64,000 bases of DNA from CAZUAQ01 sp964618455 (GTDB lineage Bacteria; Planctomycetota; Phycisphaerae; UBA1845; PWPN01): the NCBI GenBank assembly GCA_964618455.1, contig CAZUAQ010000007.1, forward strand, positions 86,537 through 150,536. Reading direction: 5' to 3'. The position numbers and the translations under genes are program-made. Shown piece after piece: positions 1 to 8,920 of the stretch. The notes under the pieces were generated by a model, which saw nothing but the letters and a program-made list of their open reading frames with translations, was not told the origin of the DNA and did not search any database. Each line of letters starts with the position of its first letter. The first letter of the stretch is position 1.

Positions 1-2
1 AT

Positions 3-872
3 TACGTGGGCGCGAAGAAGCGCAAGCGCCGGGCGCTGACGCTGGCGGAAGTCGATCGGCTCCTGGCGTCATGCTCGGAAAAGCGCCGGGTGTGCTATTT
101 GGCGGTGATCTACTGCCAGTTACGCCGGGCCGATGCCGAAGCGCTGACGTGGGGCGATGTCCGTCTCGATCTTCTGACGCCGTATCTCGTGACGCGGGCA
201 GAATCGTCGAAGGGCAAGCGCGACACGAAACATCCCCTCAGACGCGATCTCGCGGACGCTCTGCGAGCGTACAAGCCCGAGGGGGCATCGGACGCCGATC
301 CTGTGTTCCCGCGTCCCACGCTGCCCACGATGGAGCAGTACAAGGCCGATCTCGCTCGGGCGGAGATCGAATACGAGATCAACGAGCGCCGGGCGGACTT
401 TCACGCGCTCGGGCGTCACACGCCGAACACGATCATGGCGAACGCCGGAGTGCCGGTGCGGGTGGCTCAGCAACTCATGCGGCATACCGATCCCGCGCTG
501 ACGGCGGGCGCGTACACCGATTCGGAACTGCTCGAAACCTCGCAGGCGGTGGAGATGATGCCGGCGCTCGGGCAGGGGGAGCACCTCAAGGAGTCCGCCA
601 TCCTGAAGATGGAAGGCACGACCGACCGACCAATCGATACCGAGGTAGATTTACGGGACCTGAGACGGGACCACGATCATCGCATCGAAAAGCCGCATGC
701 GACATCGGACGGCAATCCGGTCGGCTGTGAGAACCAAGGCGATGGGGCGGATGACGAACTCGTAACGTGCGGTGCTGGAAACGTTTGCGATGGGGATGAC
801 GCCGATTGGCAGGGGGATGCCGGGGCGCGCGGGAATGGCCCGGAAAACTGGGCCGCTAGGACTCGAACCTAG
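3..872 (+). CDS. Tyrosine recombinase/integrase, C-terminal catalytic part (5' partial, possibly degenerate)
   Basis: The frame is open to the left edge, so the N-terminal DNA-binding domain probably lies outside the window; the first start-like codon is the GTG at 6. Numbering from that GTG, the catalytic pattern of phage-type integrases is visible: Arg pair 40-41 in QLRRADAEALTW, a basic beta-hairpin around 68-76, HALGRHT at 133-139, RHTDP at 159-163 and the nucleophile Tyr170 in GAYTD. The family box is HxxR; here one extra Gly gives HxxxR (His133, Arg137), and the usual Phe/aromatic after HT is Pro, so activity is doubtful. Past about residue 205 the protein resembles nothing I know, and its last codons are antisense to tRNA-Gln. 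It probably belongs to an element integrated at that tRNA. Confidence 0.75.
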   Translation, partial: YVGAKKRKRRALTLAEVDRLLASCSEKRRVCYLAVIYCQLRRADAEALTWGDVRLDLLTPYLVTRAESSKGKRDTKHPLRRDLADALRAYKPEGASDADPVFPRPTLPTMEQYKADLARAEIEYEINERRADFHALGRHTPNTIMANAGVPVRVAQQLMRHTDPALTAGAYTDSELLETSQAVEMMPALGQGEHLKESAILKMEGTTDRPIDTEVDLRDLRRDHDHRIEKPHATSDGNPVGCENQGDGADDELVTCGAGNVCDGDDADWQGDAGARGNGPENWAARTRT

Positions 873-920
873 AACTTCCTGATCCAGAGTCAGGCGTGCT
901 ACCAATTGCACCACGGCCCA
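848..920 (-). tRNA. tRNA-Gln (anticodon CUG)
   Basis: Read on the minus strand this folds as a cloverleaf: acceptor TGGGCCG pairs with CGGCCCA, the discriminator is G as usual for tRNA-Gln, the anticodon arm is CCTGA-CTCTGGA-TCAGG with anticodon CTG, and the T loop is GGTTCGAGTCC. The CCA end is not encoded. The 3' end faces the integrase gene, and the integrase frame overlaps its last 25 bases, the usual geometry of a tRNA-targeted attachment site. Confidence 0.95.
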
Positions 921-966
921 TGACCGGCGGACGGCGTCGATCTCGACAAGCCGCTCCGAATCGTTC

Positions 967-995
967 ATTCTGATTTCGGCTTCCGCGCGTGTCAA
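967..995 (-). promoter_or_regulatory. Predicted sigma-70-type promoter of tRNA-Gln
   Basis: On the minus strand TTGACA (990-995) is followed after 17 bases by CAGAAT (967-972). Transcription would start near 960, about 40 bases before the tRNA. The -35 is a perfect consensus and the -10 matches four of six bases. Confidence 0.55.
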
Positions 996-1058
996 GGTGC
1001 AAGCCGGGCATTGCGCTTGGCGTGGCAGGCGGAGATGGATCATCGGATGGGCGGATCA

Positions 1059-1907
1059 ATGGAACAGTTCAAAACGGGGATCAACGGATGGGCGTTTCCG
1101 CCATCCATGCCGATCGTCGAAGCGGCAAGCGCGTCGGCCGAGGCGGGGTTCCAGGCGTTCGAGCCCACGATCGGTCTCGAGGGGGCGATGACGCCGAACA
1201 CGCCGCAAGATGAGTGTCACGCGGCGGGGGAGGCGATACGCGGACAGGGGCTGGACGTCGTCGCCTTGGCGTCCGGCATGCATTGGTCGACTCCGTTCAG
1301 CGATCCCGATCCCGCCACACGGCAGAAAGCGATCGACTTGACCCGGGCGTCGCTGGAGCGCGCGGCCTGGATCGGGGCGCCCTGCCTGTTGATCGTGCCG
1401 GCGGTCGTCTCCCATTTTCGAGAACCGGAGCGGATGCGCGTGGGCTACTCCGAGGCATGGCGACTCTCGACCGAATCCCTTCACGCCCTCATTCCTTACG
1501 CCGAAGCCACGGGCGTCGTCCTGGCCCTCGAAAATGTGTGGAATCAGTTCTTGACCTCTCCCCGCGATTTCCGCCAGTTCATCGATCAGTTTCATACCCC
1601 ATGGATAAAGGCTTACCTGGATTTGGGAAATGTTCTGAGATACGGATTCCCGGACGATTGGATTCGCGAGTTGGGACCGCGCATCGCCCGTGTCCATCTC
1701 AAGGATTTCAAGCTCTCCACAGGCCACGTCGGCGGATTCTGCCTGCCGGGCTTGGGAGATATCCGATGGTCCGAGGTAATCAACGCACTGCACAAGGTCG
1801 GTTATCGTGGTCCGTTGACGGTCGAAGGCCGGGAAGTTCCGCTGGAGATGCACCGGCAAGTTGACCGGATCTTGGGTGATTCGTTGATGCATCGTGATCT
1901 GTCTTGA
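1059..1907 (+). CDS. Sugar phosphate isomerase/epimerase (xylose isomerase-like TIM barrel)
   Basis: A 282-residue cytoplasmic protein of the AP-endonuclease-2/xylose-isomerase-like fold. Likely divalent-metal ligands appear at the expected strand ends: Glu in VLALENVW, Asp in KAYLDLGN, His in RVHLKDFK and Glu in LTVEGRE. Members isomerise or epimerise free or phosphorylated sugars, and the substrate cannot be read from sequence. I chose the ATG at 1059 because the conserved first strand (FKTGINGWAF) begins right after it and GGGCGG lies upstream; an in-frame TTG at 1011 would add 16 residues without similarity. It stands alone, with no cognate kinase or transporter beside it. Confidence 0.85.
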   Translation: MEQFKTGINGWAFPPSMPIVEAASASAEAGFQAFEPTIGLEGAMTPNTPQDECHAAGEAIRGQGLDVVALASGMHWSTPFSDPDPATRQKAIDLTRASLERAAWIGAPCLLIVPAVVSHFREPERMRVGYSEAWRLSTESLHALIPYAEATGVVLALENVWNQFLTSPRDFRQFIDQFHTPWIKAYLDLGNVLRYGFPDDWIRELGPRIARVHLKDFKLSTGHVGGFCLPGLGDIRWSEVINALHKVGYRGPLTVEGREVPLEMHRQVDRILGDSLMHRDLS

Positions 1908-2288
1908 TCCGTATCGATACACCTGATTGCATTTATGCTCATTATTGTTTTAAATAAACAAAGATAAACAGTTAGGATTAGGGCTTTTCATCTATGCTAA
2001 ATCGTCTAAACTAGGAGCTTGGAGTGAAAAGTGGTTGGCAGTTCTTTCGAGGGATCGAGGGAAGCCGCCGATGGGTTAGACTAGGAGGAGCGGACAGGGG
2101 AGGGGGTTGAGTCCGGAAACAAGGAGAGAAGGGAGTCATCCGAGTTAGATCGGATGGATAAAATGCGCCACGCCTGGGCGACGAATGGATTCTCAACGAG
2201 GAAGCGGTTACCGGCTCAACATAAGCCGGTGATCTGCTCACGCCATGAGCAACTGCCGCGGCACACGGGACGTTGCAAGGGAGGACGC
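1908..2288. other. Gene-free region upstream of the dockerin protein
   Basis: The first 120 bases are strikingly AT-rich compared with the rest of the window. A weak promoter candidate on the plus strand is TTGCAT (1927-1932), 17 bases, TTAAAT (1950-1955). The rest is purine-rich on the plus strand and may be a long untranslated leader. No coding signal seen; the in-frame ATG at 2154 gives an implausible 45-residue extension before the signal peptide. Confidence 0.5.
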
Positions 2289-4502
2289 GTGTGTTCTCTT
2301 GTGCTCGTGGTCTGTGGCTTGCTCGGCCTTGCTCCAGGCCACTCGGCCAGGGCGAACGATCAGGGCAGCAACGCCAGTCTTGCCTTGGGGCCCTCCGACG
2401 TCCTGATCCTGATCAATGAAGACAGCCCGGTCAGTCGGGCGATCGGGGACCTTTACCGACAGTATTATCCTGACATCGAGGATGATCAGGTCCTCGAGCT
2501 TTCCGGTTTGCCGGATTGCGCCTCACCGCAGGCGGGTTCGCAGGATGAAATCATTACGCGCGATCAATTTGAGTCGCTGATCGCCCAACCCCTGCGCGAC
2601 CACCTCATCGCCGAGGGCATGGTCAACAGCATTTATTGCTTCATCACCACGGCCGGGATGCCGTATCGTATCGAAGATACCGACCCGACTTACCACAAGG
2701 CGGTCTGCGCGGTGGGTGAGCCCGGATGCCTGAAAGGAACGCTCCCGGGACTTGTTCTGGATTACCGCGGTGAGATTGATGCCGCCACCGTCGAAGCCGA
2801 ACTTTCCGTACTCTTCCAGATCGATCCCGCATTGCCTGATGGCGTGCGTATGTACCTGGACAACCGGCTGGTGAATCCGTACCAGGCCTACAGCAGCCCC
2901 ATCAAGTCGTGGTCGGCGGAACGGGACATTCTCGCACGGCGCGATACCTTCAGTTGGACCTGGTTGTGGCGGTTCTCGCAGGGACCGATGATGGAGGGCA
3001 CGTTCAGTGCCGGTTTTGTCGCCGCCAATCGAACCATGTCTCCCGCGGACATCTACCTCGTCTCCCGGCTGGACGGACCACGACAGATGGGGGAGACGCC
3101 GCTGGCCGCTGTGAAAGCGATGCTGGATCGATCCATGGCCGCCGGGAATCCTGATTCACCACTCTTCACAGGCATCTCCTCGCAGACGTCCTCCCTCGTG
3201 ATCGACGATACCGGAGGGGCCGCAGCCGATGAGTTCGCCTACAGCCAGGTGCTCAACTTCCCCCCCGTCCCCTCGGCGGGATACAGCTACACGATGACGT
3301 ACGAGGACTTCCCCGTGCCGCCGGGGACGGAAGTTGCCGAACAGGGATTCACCGAAGGTCAGCATTACGAACAGGCCTGGTCGTGGTTGGTCGGCGAAGA
3401 CCCGATTCAGGATGGGGCGGGGTCGAGTCCGTCGACCACCGGATTGCAACCGTTCATGCATTGGGATGACACGACTGCCATCTCCAGTCAAGCTGCGCTC
3501 AATGCGGGGCAGGTGTTGTCGGGCTTGCTGACGTACGGTCGAAATGCGGGCGACGGTCGGCCTCACGATTACCTCCTGAGCTCAGGGCCGGACGGTGAAG
3601 AACTCTTCGAGTGCGCCGCCGGTGCCGTCTTCGCGTCCATGGAGAGTTTTAATGCCATCAGCATGTTCACCGACATCGCTCCCAAGTCGCAGGCGCTGTT
3701 GAGTGAGTTCATCGCGATGGGCGGCAGCGGCGCCATCGGGCACGCCTTCGAACCCGAGCGACTGGCGACGATCCAGGGTGATTATCTGTTCCGCAACCTG
3801 ATGCGCGATGATGATCAGGATGGCCGGGGCGACCTCTCCTTTGTCGAAGCCGGCTATTCGGCCATGCCGTTCCTGAGTTGGAGCGAGGTGATGATCGGCG
3901 ATCCGCTGATGCGACTGGAGCAGGGTCCCGGCGGCCCCGCACCGGAGATCAGCGACGCTCCCGAGTTGATCATGGCCGCCTCGCGGCTGATGCACGGCAG
4001 CAAGGTGCACGATATCCCGATCTTTCTCCAGGGGGCGGACACCGGCCGAATCGATCCGCGTAAGGGTGGGGGAAGCCAGATCGTCCTCTGGTTCAGCGAA
4101 CCGGTTGATGCCGGCGGGGATGAGGTGGTTTGCGGTGAGCACATTACACCCTATGGAGCGACGTGCAACGGGGAGATCGAAGGCAGCGGCACCCTGCAGC
4201 TCACCGTGGAACTCGACGTCGAGCCGAATGCGTGCATCTGCCTGGTCTTGTCCGGCTTGACCGCCGTGGCGGATGGGGAGCCGGTCGAGGCGCCGTATGT
4301 CTGCACATCCGTGCTTCAGGGCGATGTGAGCGGGGATGGCTCGGTGACCATGGTGGATCTGTCAGTGGCCAAAGCGGGCATCTACTTTCCAGAGTATTAC
4401 GATTTGAGTAAGGACGTGAATGTCGATGGCGCGGTCACTTTATTGGACCTCAGCTGTATCAAGGCATTCCTCACGGAGCAACTGGCCTGTAACGTGCCAT
4501 GA
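2289..4502 (+). CDS. Secreted TIGR03790-like protein with C-terminal dockerin module
   Basis: A 737-residue exported protein. I chose the GTG at 2289: a strong AGGGAGGA ribosome site sits 4 bases upstream and translation then begins with a clean signal peptide (VVCGLLGLAPG, probable cleavage after SARA). The body, starting LGPSDVLILINEDSP and continuing with ITTAGMPYRIEDTD, resembles the TIGR03790 family of large secreted proteins of unknown function known from planctomycetes and relatives. The last 60 residues contain two EF-hand-like calcium loops (GDVSGDGSVTMVDL and KDVNVDGAVTLLDL), i.e. a type I dockerin-like module, which in planctomycetes is usually a C-terminal feature of exported proteins and not proof of a cellulosome. 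It is monocistronic; no cohesin is seen nearby. Confidence 0.75.
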   Translation: MCSLVLVVCGLLGLAPGHSARANDQGSNASLALGPSDVLILINEDSPVSRAIGDLYRQYYPDIEDDQVLELSGLPDCASPQAGSQDEIITRDQFESLIAQPLRDHLIAEGMVNSIYCFITTAGMPYRIEDTDPTYHKAVCAVGEPGCLKGTLPGLVLDYRGEIDAATVEAELSVLFQIDPALPDGVRMYLDNRLVNPYQAYSSPIKSWSAERDILARRDTFSWTWLWRFSQGPMMEGTFSAGFVAANRTMSPADIYLVSRLDGPRQMGETPLAAVKAMLDRSMAAGNPDSPLFTGISSQTSSLVIDDTGGAAADEFAYSQVLNFPPVPSAGYSYTMTYEDFPVPPGTEVAEQGFTEGQHYEQAWSWLVGEDPIQDGAGSSPSTTGLQPFMHWDDTTAISSQAALNAGQVLSGLLTYGRNAGDGRPHDYLLSSGPDGEELFECAAGAVFASMESFNAISMFTDIAPKSQALLSEFIAMGGSGAIGHAFEPERLATIQGDYLFRNLMRDDDQDGRGDLSFVEAGYSAMPFLSWSEVMIGDPLMRLEQGPGGPAPEISDAPELIMAASRLMHGSKVHDIPIFLQGADTGRIDPRKGGGSQIVLWFSEPVDAGGDEVVCGEHITPYGATCNGEIEGSGTLQLTVELDVEPNACICLVLSGLTAVADGEPVEAPYVCTSVLQGDVSGDGSVTMVDLSVAKAGIYFPEYYDLSKDVNVDGAVTLLDLSCIKAFLTEQLACNVP

Positions 4503-4946
4503 AGAATGTACTTACGTTTTCATCGCTGATTGGGGACGAGATGCCTGAGCTCCCGGTGTCGCGTACGCCGTTTCCGCTGCCAAAGCCGTGCAAGAATCTC
4601 CGAAAAAAAAAAGCTTGACGCGAACGTCCGCATTCGATTATTCTCCTGTCTGGAAGGGTTACGAGAGAAGGGAATAACGGCAGTTCATCCGGATCCTGGA
4701 TCACTTCATTTCATGGTCCCTGTTTTTTCCAAGGATCCCGCTAGAAGCCCGATCTCGTACACAAGGAGTCTTGGAGGAGAAGTGGGTCGCATCTCACGTG
4801 TTTCTTCGACTCTCTTTGGTTGATAGCAAACGACTGACCGGATCCGCCTTGATCTGCAGCGCGAGGATCTGGAGCGTCGGCGCGATGGAGATCGCTGACC
4901 AGTGGGAAAGATCGAGAAGCGGGAACAACAGGAAGCAGGGAAAGAT
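4503..4946. other. Gene-free leader region of the first PEP-CTERM gene
   Basis: No coding signal. It contains an A10 run (about 4603-4612), a good promoter candidate just after it, and then some 300 bases that would form a long 5' untranslated region before the start at 4947. Confidence 0.5.
4615..4644 (+). promoter_or_regulatory. Predicted sigma-70-type promoter with A-tract upstream
   Basis: TTGACG (4615-4620), an 18-base spacer and TATTCT (4639-4644). The A10 tract immediately upstream could act as an UP element. It would drive the PEP-CTERM gene at 4947. Confidence 0.5.
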
Positions 4947-5663
4947 ATGAGCAAATCACTCGTTCACAAGAAAAGCCTCGCATTGACGATGGCAGCCGTG
5001 CTGTGTGCAGGCCTTCCGGCCTTCGCTCAGGTGTCGATCATCAGCGGCAATCTCAGCCCGACCCCGACGTTTGACGCGTCGCCCACACCACAGTGGTCGG
5101 TCGTCAACGGGGATCTCAGAGGCTCGGTCGTGACCAACAGCGGCTCCTGGGTGTACGGACCCACATGGGGCACTGCTCCGGCCACGTTCGACTGGACGGG
5201 CAACACCCTGGATCAGGATCTCAGTGCCGGTGGACTGGCCAGCGGTACGTTTAATCCGGGCGGAACGTTCACCATCGACGGCGAATTGTATGACAGCTCC
5301 ATCGAGTTCATTGCGAATCTGATCATTGACGGCCCGATCTTCGAGGCCGACGTCAGCGGTTTCTCTGTTGAAGAACTCTTCAGTGACGAGAACAAGCTCC
5401 AGCTCATTGGAACCATCGTTCTGACGCCGACGGGCGGCTATCTTTTCGATCAGGGGCTGACCGCTCCCGCGTATGAAATGTCGTTCCAGGCCGTTCAGGC
5501 GGAGCAGGTCACGCAACAGGGCGTCGGGCCATTGAGTGATTTTCAGAGCGACATCGTGACGATCGCTCAGTTGCAGTTTACGAGCTTTGCGATTCCCGAA
5601 CCCGTGACGGGCCTGCTGTGTCTTCTTGGCGGGCTGCTGATGCTGGTCCGCAGGCGTCGCTGA
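4947..5663 (+). CDS. PEP-CTERM sorting domain protein
   Basis: A 238-residue exported protein. The ATG at 4947 follows an AGGGAAAG ribosome site and opens a signal peptide (basic start, hydrophobic ALTMAAVLCAG, cleavage after AFA). The C-terminus carries the tripartite sorting signal: the IPEP motif, the hydrophobic stretch GLLCLLGGLLMLV and a terminal RRRR. Such proteins are recognised by exosortase (EpsH/XrtA-type) and processed at the inner membrane, typically on the way to the cell surface or exopolysaccharide. The middle is a Gly/Ser/Thr-rich beta-type region of unknown function. A second PEP-CTERM gene follows 265 bases downstream; no exosortase gene is in the window. Confidence 0.85.
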   Translation: MSKSLVHKKSLALTMAAVLCAGLPAFAQVSIISGNLSPTPTFDASPTPQWSVVNGDLRGSVVTNSGSWVYGPTWGTAPATFDWTGNTLDQDLSAGGLASGTFNPGGTFTIDGELYDSSIEFIANLIIDGPIFEADVSGFSVEELFSDENKLQLIGTIVLTPTGGYLFDQGLTAPAYEMSFQAVQAEQVTQQGVGPLSDFQSDIVTIAQLQFTSFAIPEPVTGLLCLLGGLLMLVRRRR

Positions 5664-5844
5664 GTGTTGCAGATACCGCCTTTCCGGGCCATGAGTCGGC
5701 CGCTCGGGTCGGATTACACGCCCGTATGGCGAAGTTTTTTAATGCAGGGTTTTTGATACCCATCTGACTGTAGTTCTCGATTCAGATCGGAATGATCGAG
5801 GTGAACAAGAACCTTCGGCAGACGATATTGTGAGATTGATGCTC

Positions 5845-5873
5845 TTTCACGGCACGGCCGGAAGAGTTACAAT
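5845..5873 (+). promoter_or_regulatory. Possible promoter of the second PEP-CTERM gene
   Basis: TTTCAC (5845-5850), a 17-base spacer and TACAAT (5868-5873), 55 bases upstream of the start codon at 5929. The -10 is a five of six match and the -35 is weak. Confidence 0.4.
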
Positions 5874-5928
5874 AGGTTGTGGGAAACGAGGCATATCCAC
5901 GCTCTTGAGGAAAGAAAGAGGTAGAGCT

Positions 5929-6600
5929 ATGAAGGGCACGAAAGCATTTGGCACTCTTGCAGTAATTATCGCACTCGTTTGTGCAGGGCCTGCGATGGCC
6001 GACTACACGTCGATCGTTCATGATCTGACGGATGGTTCTCCGGATACTTCCTACAGCGGAGGAAATCTGACGATTAATTCAACGTCGACGCAGCTCTTCC
6101 TTCAGGATCCCACCACGCTGGCGGTTTCTCCCACGAATGTGGATGTATCGCTCAGCACGACTTTCAGCAGCTTCAACCCTGCTGCTCAGCCCGGTTTTCC
6201 CCTGGGTTCGGCCACGTTCACAGGCGGCAGCTACTCGCTGACCTTTGATATCGGGATCGACAGCTACGAGATCAGTGGCCCGGTCACCGCGATTGTCCTG
6301 GGTGTGACCTCCGCCGGTTCGGGCGGTTCGATCATCGAGGGAAGCGGTTTGTTCGATGCGACCACGGTCGATCTTCCGGGCAGCAACAACTGGCCGGCGG
6401 CGGGCCTGAGCACCATCGATACGATCACGCTGAGTATTGGTATCGATCTCACGGGCTTGGATTGGAACCCGCAGACCACGAATCTCAGCAATGGCGAGAC
6501 GCTCTATACCCTGCTTCCGAACGACAGCGGTCTGCCCGAGCCGGCTTCGCTGATGCTCCTGATGGCGGGCGTGTTCGGTCTGGTTCGCCGTCGCCGCTGA
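5929..6600 (+). CDS. PEP-CTERM sorting domain protein (second copy)
   Basis: A 223-residue exported protein. The ATG at 5929 follows AGAGGTAG and opens a signal peptide (FGTLAVIIALVCAG, cleavage after AMA). The C-terminus has LPEP, the hydrophobic segment ASLMLLMAGVFGLV and RRRR, the exosortase sorting signal. The body is Ser/Thr/Gly-rich and beta-like, of similar length and layout to the upstream gene but with little visible sequence identity outside the tail, so the pair may be old paralogues or functional partners. A strong terminator follows, so this is the last gene of its transcript. Confidence 0.85.
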   Translation: MKGTKAFGTLAVIIALVCAGPAMADYTSIVHDLTDGSPDTSYSGGNLTINSTSTQLFLQDPTTLAVSPTNVDVSLSTTFSSFNPAAQPGFPLGSATFTGGSYSLTFDIGIDSYEISGPVTAIVLGVTSAGSGGSIIEGSGLFDATTVDLPGSNNWPAAGLSTIDTITLSIGIDLTGLDWNPQTTNLSNGETLYTLLPNDSGLPEPASLMLLMAGVFGLVRRRR

Positions 6601-6618
6601 TCGGTTTCCTGCTCTAGC

Positions 6619-6642
6619 CTCGAACGACATTTCTCGTTCGAG
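6619..6642. repeat. Perfect inverted repeat after the second PEP-CTERM gene
   Basis: Arms CTCGAACGA (6619-6627) and TCGTTCGAG (6634-6642) with a 6-base loop, starting 18 bases after the stop codon. It lacks a T run, so it may protect the mRNA 3' end or assist the terminator just downstream. Confidence 0.6.
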
Positions 6643-6678
6643 CCTGTCTTGAAAAATCCTCAAGATCTGAATGTTCCA

Positions 6679-6714
6679 GGATGCACAGGCAAACGTCTGT
6701 GCATCCTTTTTTTT
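6679..6714 (+). terminator. Rho-independent terminator
   Basis: Stem arms GGATGCACAG (6679-6688) and CTGTGCATCC (6697-6706), an 8-base loop and eight T residues (6707-6714). Closes the PEP-CTERM transcript. Confidence 0.9.
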
Positions 6715-6904
6715 GCGTGAGCCGGAACGTGCTTCGGTCAACGCCGAACCTGCGTAGACTTCCAGGACTGTGAAGCGGTTTACGCTTCCCGCGTGGAGTT
6801 GGAGAGTGACGCTGCGTTCAGGTGACGGATGCGACCGGCGCGGTTATCGTGTGGAGACGTCGATCGGGGCGGAGGTAGCGTTCCGATACGTTCATTCACA
6901 GGAT

Positions 6905-7789
6905 ATGCAGTTCATGCCATTGACTGAGCCGATGATCCTGGCCGTGATCGGGCTATTCGCAGGGATACTGGGTGGGCTGCTTGGCGTCGGGGGCAGCGTC
7001 ATCATGATCCCGGCGATGATCTACCTGATCCGCGATCCCAACCAGCACCAGTTTCAAGGTGCGGCGATGATCGTGAATTTCTTCGTCATCCTGCCGGCGG
7101 TCATGGCCCATCGCAAGGCGGACGCCATTCTGTGGCCGGTTGTGCGTGTGATGATCCCCTGTGCGGTGGGCGGTGTCCTGGCGGGGGTGGCCCTGAGCAG
7201 CGCAAGCTTCTTCGCAGGCGCCAACGAGGTGTACCTCTCCCGCGTATTCGGTGTCTTCCTGCTCTACGCCGCCGCATACAACGTTATGAAGCTCGTTCGC
7301 AATCGCCAGATGCCGGAAATCGATCAGGCGGCGGCAGCGCGGATCTCCAAGTCGCGGATCGCCCTGGCGGTCGGGCTGCCCATGGGGCTGGTCGGGGGAT
7401 TACTTGGCGTGGGGGGCGGCGCTTTGGCGGTGCCGGCGCAGCAGGTGTTTCTGCGCATGCCCATCCGGCGGGCCATAGCGAACTCGGCGACGAGCATCCT
7501 GGTGCTTTGTGTGTTCGGCGCGGTGTTCAAGAACTACCTGAACACGCAAGATGGCATTTCCCTCCAACGCACATTGACGCTGGTCTTGTTTCTCGCGCCC
7601 TGTGCCGTGTTGGGGGGCTACCTGGGCGGGCGTCTGACGCATGTCATTCACCGCCAGGGACTGCGCGTGGCGGTGATTCTGTTGATGTGTTACGGGGGCG
7701 TGTCCATGATCCTCAGAGGTGACGATTCCCCAGCTTCGGAAGTGCCATCCCCCGTCGAGGAACTCCGAATCGATTCCCCCAATCCCTGA
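6905..7789 (+). CDS. TauE/SafE (TSUP) family membrane exporter/permease
   Basis: About 294 residues, almost entirely membrane segments. The TSUP hallmark, a Gly-rich loop repeated in both halves, is visible: GGLLGVGGSVIMIPAM near the N-terminus and GGLLGVGGGALAVPAQ in the second half. Members move small anionic organosulfur or sulfur compounds (sulfite, taurine-derived sulfonates, sulfoacetate) across the inner membrane; the substrate here is not predictable. I start at the ATG at 6905 (6914 is also possible), because the preceding 45 codons encode a hydrophilic stretch unlike the family. There is no neighbouring sulfur-metabolism gene. Confidence 0.85.
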   Translation: MQFMPLTEPMILAVIGLFAGILGGLLGVGGSVIMIPAMIYLIRDPNQHQFQGAAMIVNFFVILPAVMAHRKADAILWPVVRVMIPCAVGGVLAGVALSSASFFAGANEVYLSRVFGVFLLYAAAYNVMKLVRNRQMPEIDQAAAARISKSRIALAVGLPMGLVGGLLGVGGGALAVPAQQVFLRMPIRRAIANSATSILVLCVFGAVFKNYLNTQDGISLQRTLTLVLFLAPCAVLGGYLGGRLTHVIHRQGLRVAVILLMCYGGVSMILRGDDSPASEVPSPVEELRIDSPNP

Positions 7790-7963
7790 ATCCATCCCCC
7801 TTCAAACGCCACGATGCCAGTGCGTCACGCGCAATGACTGCGCACCGGACTGAAGATCCAGCCCGCGCAGTCGGTCGTTCGAGAAATTCCCTCGCAGTGG
7901 GCTCTGCGAATATCCGATAGCACTGCAAACCGGTATGAAGAGACCCAGTCGTACGGACCGGAG

Positions 7964-8209
7964 ATGAAACCTATGAATCGTGTCGGCAAATCCATGAAGT
8001 GCGGTCGTCTGCTCAGGGGGCTGACCGCGTTGTTTCTGCTCGGGGCCGGCATGGGCCTGAGCTGTGATTCGGACGCGGCGGCTGAGTTCCGAAGCGTGGC
8101 CACGAGTCCGATCGGAGAAGGCGTACGGACGATCATGAACGGGATCCTGGATGGCGTGATCGCGGCGGTGCAGAACGCCGGCGATGGCGACACTTCGGCA
8201 TCCGACTAA
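7964..8209 (+). CDS. Small exported protein of a planctomycete-type family
   Basis: An 81-residue protein: a basic N-terminus, the hydrophobic segment TALFLLGAGMGLS, then Cys in SCDSDAAAEF, which could be a lipobox-like site, and a short amphipathic C-terminal region (VRTIMNGILDGVIAAVQNA). Small secreted proteins of this build, with AAAEFR followed by a predicted helix, occur in planctomycetes; their role is unknown to me. Starts at 7964 or 7973; GGAG sits just upstream of both. It appears monocistronic. Confidence 0.6.
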   Translation: MKPMNRVGKSMKCGRLLRGLTALFLLGAGMGLSCDSDAAAEFRSVATSPIGEGVRTIMNGILDGVIAAVQNAGDGDTSASD

Positions 8210-8371
8210 CCCGGCGCCAGCGCGAACAGGTTCAGAGCAGAACCGGTTTGCGCCATCCGCCAAACCAGGCATCTGTTGCGCACCCGACGGCAACAGTTGC
8301 GCGGGTCGATGCCAACCCTCTGAAGGCGAAACACCTTAAGGCCATACACCCGAAGGTCAGATCAATTCCGG

Positions 8372-8920
8372 TTATGTGTCGAGCGCCGGGCGTGCGAGGC
8401 GTGTGTACACTTCACGTTTGATGGTCATGCAACGCATCACGTGCTGTGCGCCGTCTTCGGAGAAGCACTGCAATTGCTGGCCGGCATCACTGAATCCTCC
8501 CCGGCGGTAGCAGCGAATCGCCTGCCGGTTATCGGGAAAAACCACCAGGCTCAGTCGCGCCGCGCGGTGATCGTCAAAAGCCTGTCGGAGCATCAACTGC
8601 AGCATCCGAAGGCCGAGTCCGACGCCGCGCCAGCGGGGATCGATTACACAATGACCGACCCAGAGGTGCGTTTCGCTGTTCGGCATGGGATTCAGTTCAA
8701 AATAACCGCGCGGGGCACGCCGCCCATCACGAAAAAACAGGTAGCCCTGCCCTCGCTCCCGCGTCCAATCGATCACCTTGACGGCAGTCAGCGGAGGAGG
8801 CGTCTTCGGTGCCAGCCAGAACAACTCTTTCTCATCGCGCACCCAACGCGATACACGTTCCGCATGTTCGGATGCGAAAGCGGTGAGGTGGTAGGTTTCG
8901 ATAGACGGACTCAGGGCCAT
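8372..8920 (-). CDS. GNAT family N-acetyltransferase
   Basis: About 182 residues. Acetyl-CoA-binding motif A is clear (WRGVGLGLRMLQ, i.e. RxxGxG/A), followed by the motif B region FPDNRQAIRCYRRGGF. The fold transfers acetyl groups to amines on proteins, antibiotics or metabolites; the substrate is unknown. I prefer the ATG at 8920 because the acetyltransferase fold starts directly after it; in-frame alternatives at 8989 and 9055 add an unconserved extension. Divergent from the methyltransferase gene at 9077. Confidence 0.8.
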   Translation of the reverse strand: MALSPSIETYHLTAFASEHAERVSRWVRDEKELFWLAPKTPPPLTAVKVIDWTRERGQGYLFFRDGRRAPRGYFELNPMPNSETHLWVGHCVIDPRWRGVGLGLRMLQLMLRQAFDDHRAARLSLVVFPDNRQAIRCYRRGGFSDAGQQLQCFSEDGAQHVMRCMTIKREVYTRLARPALDT

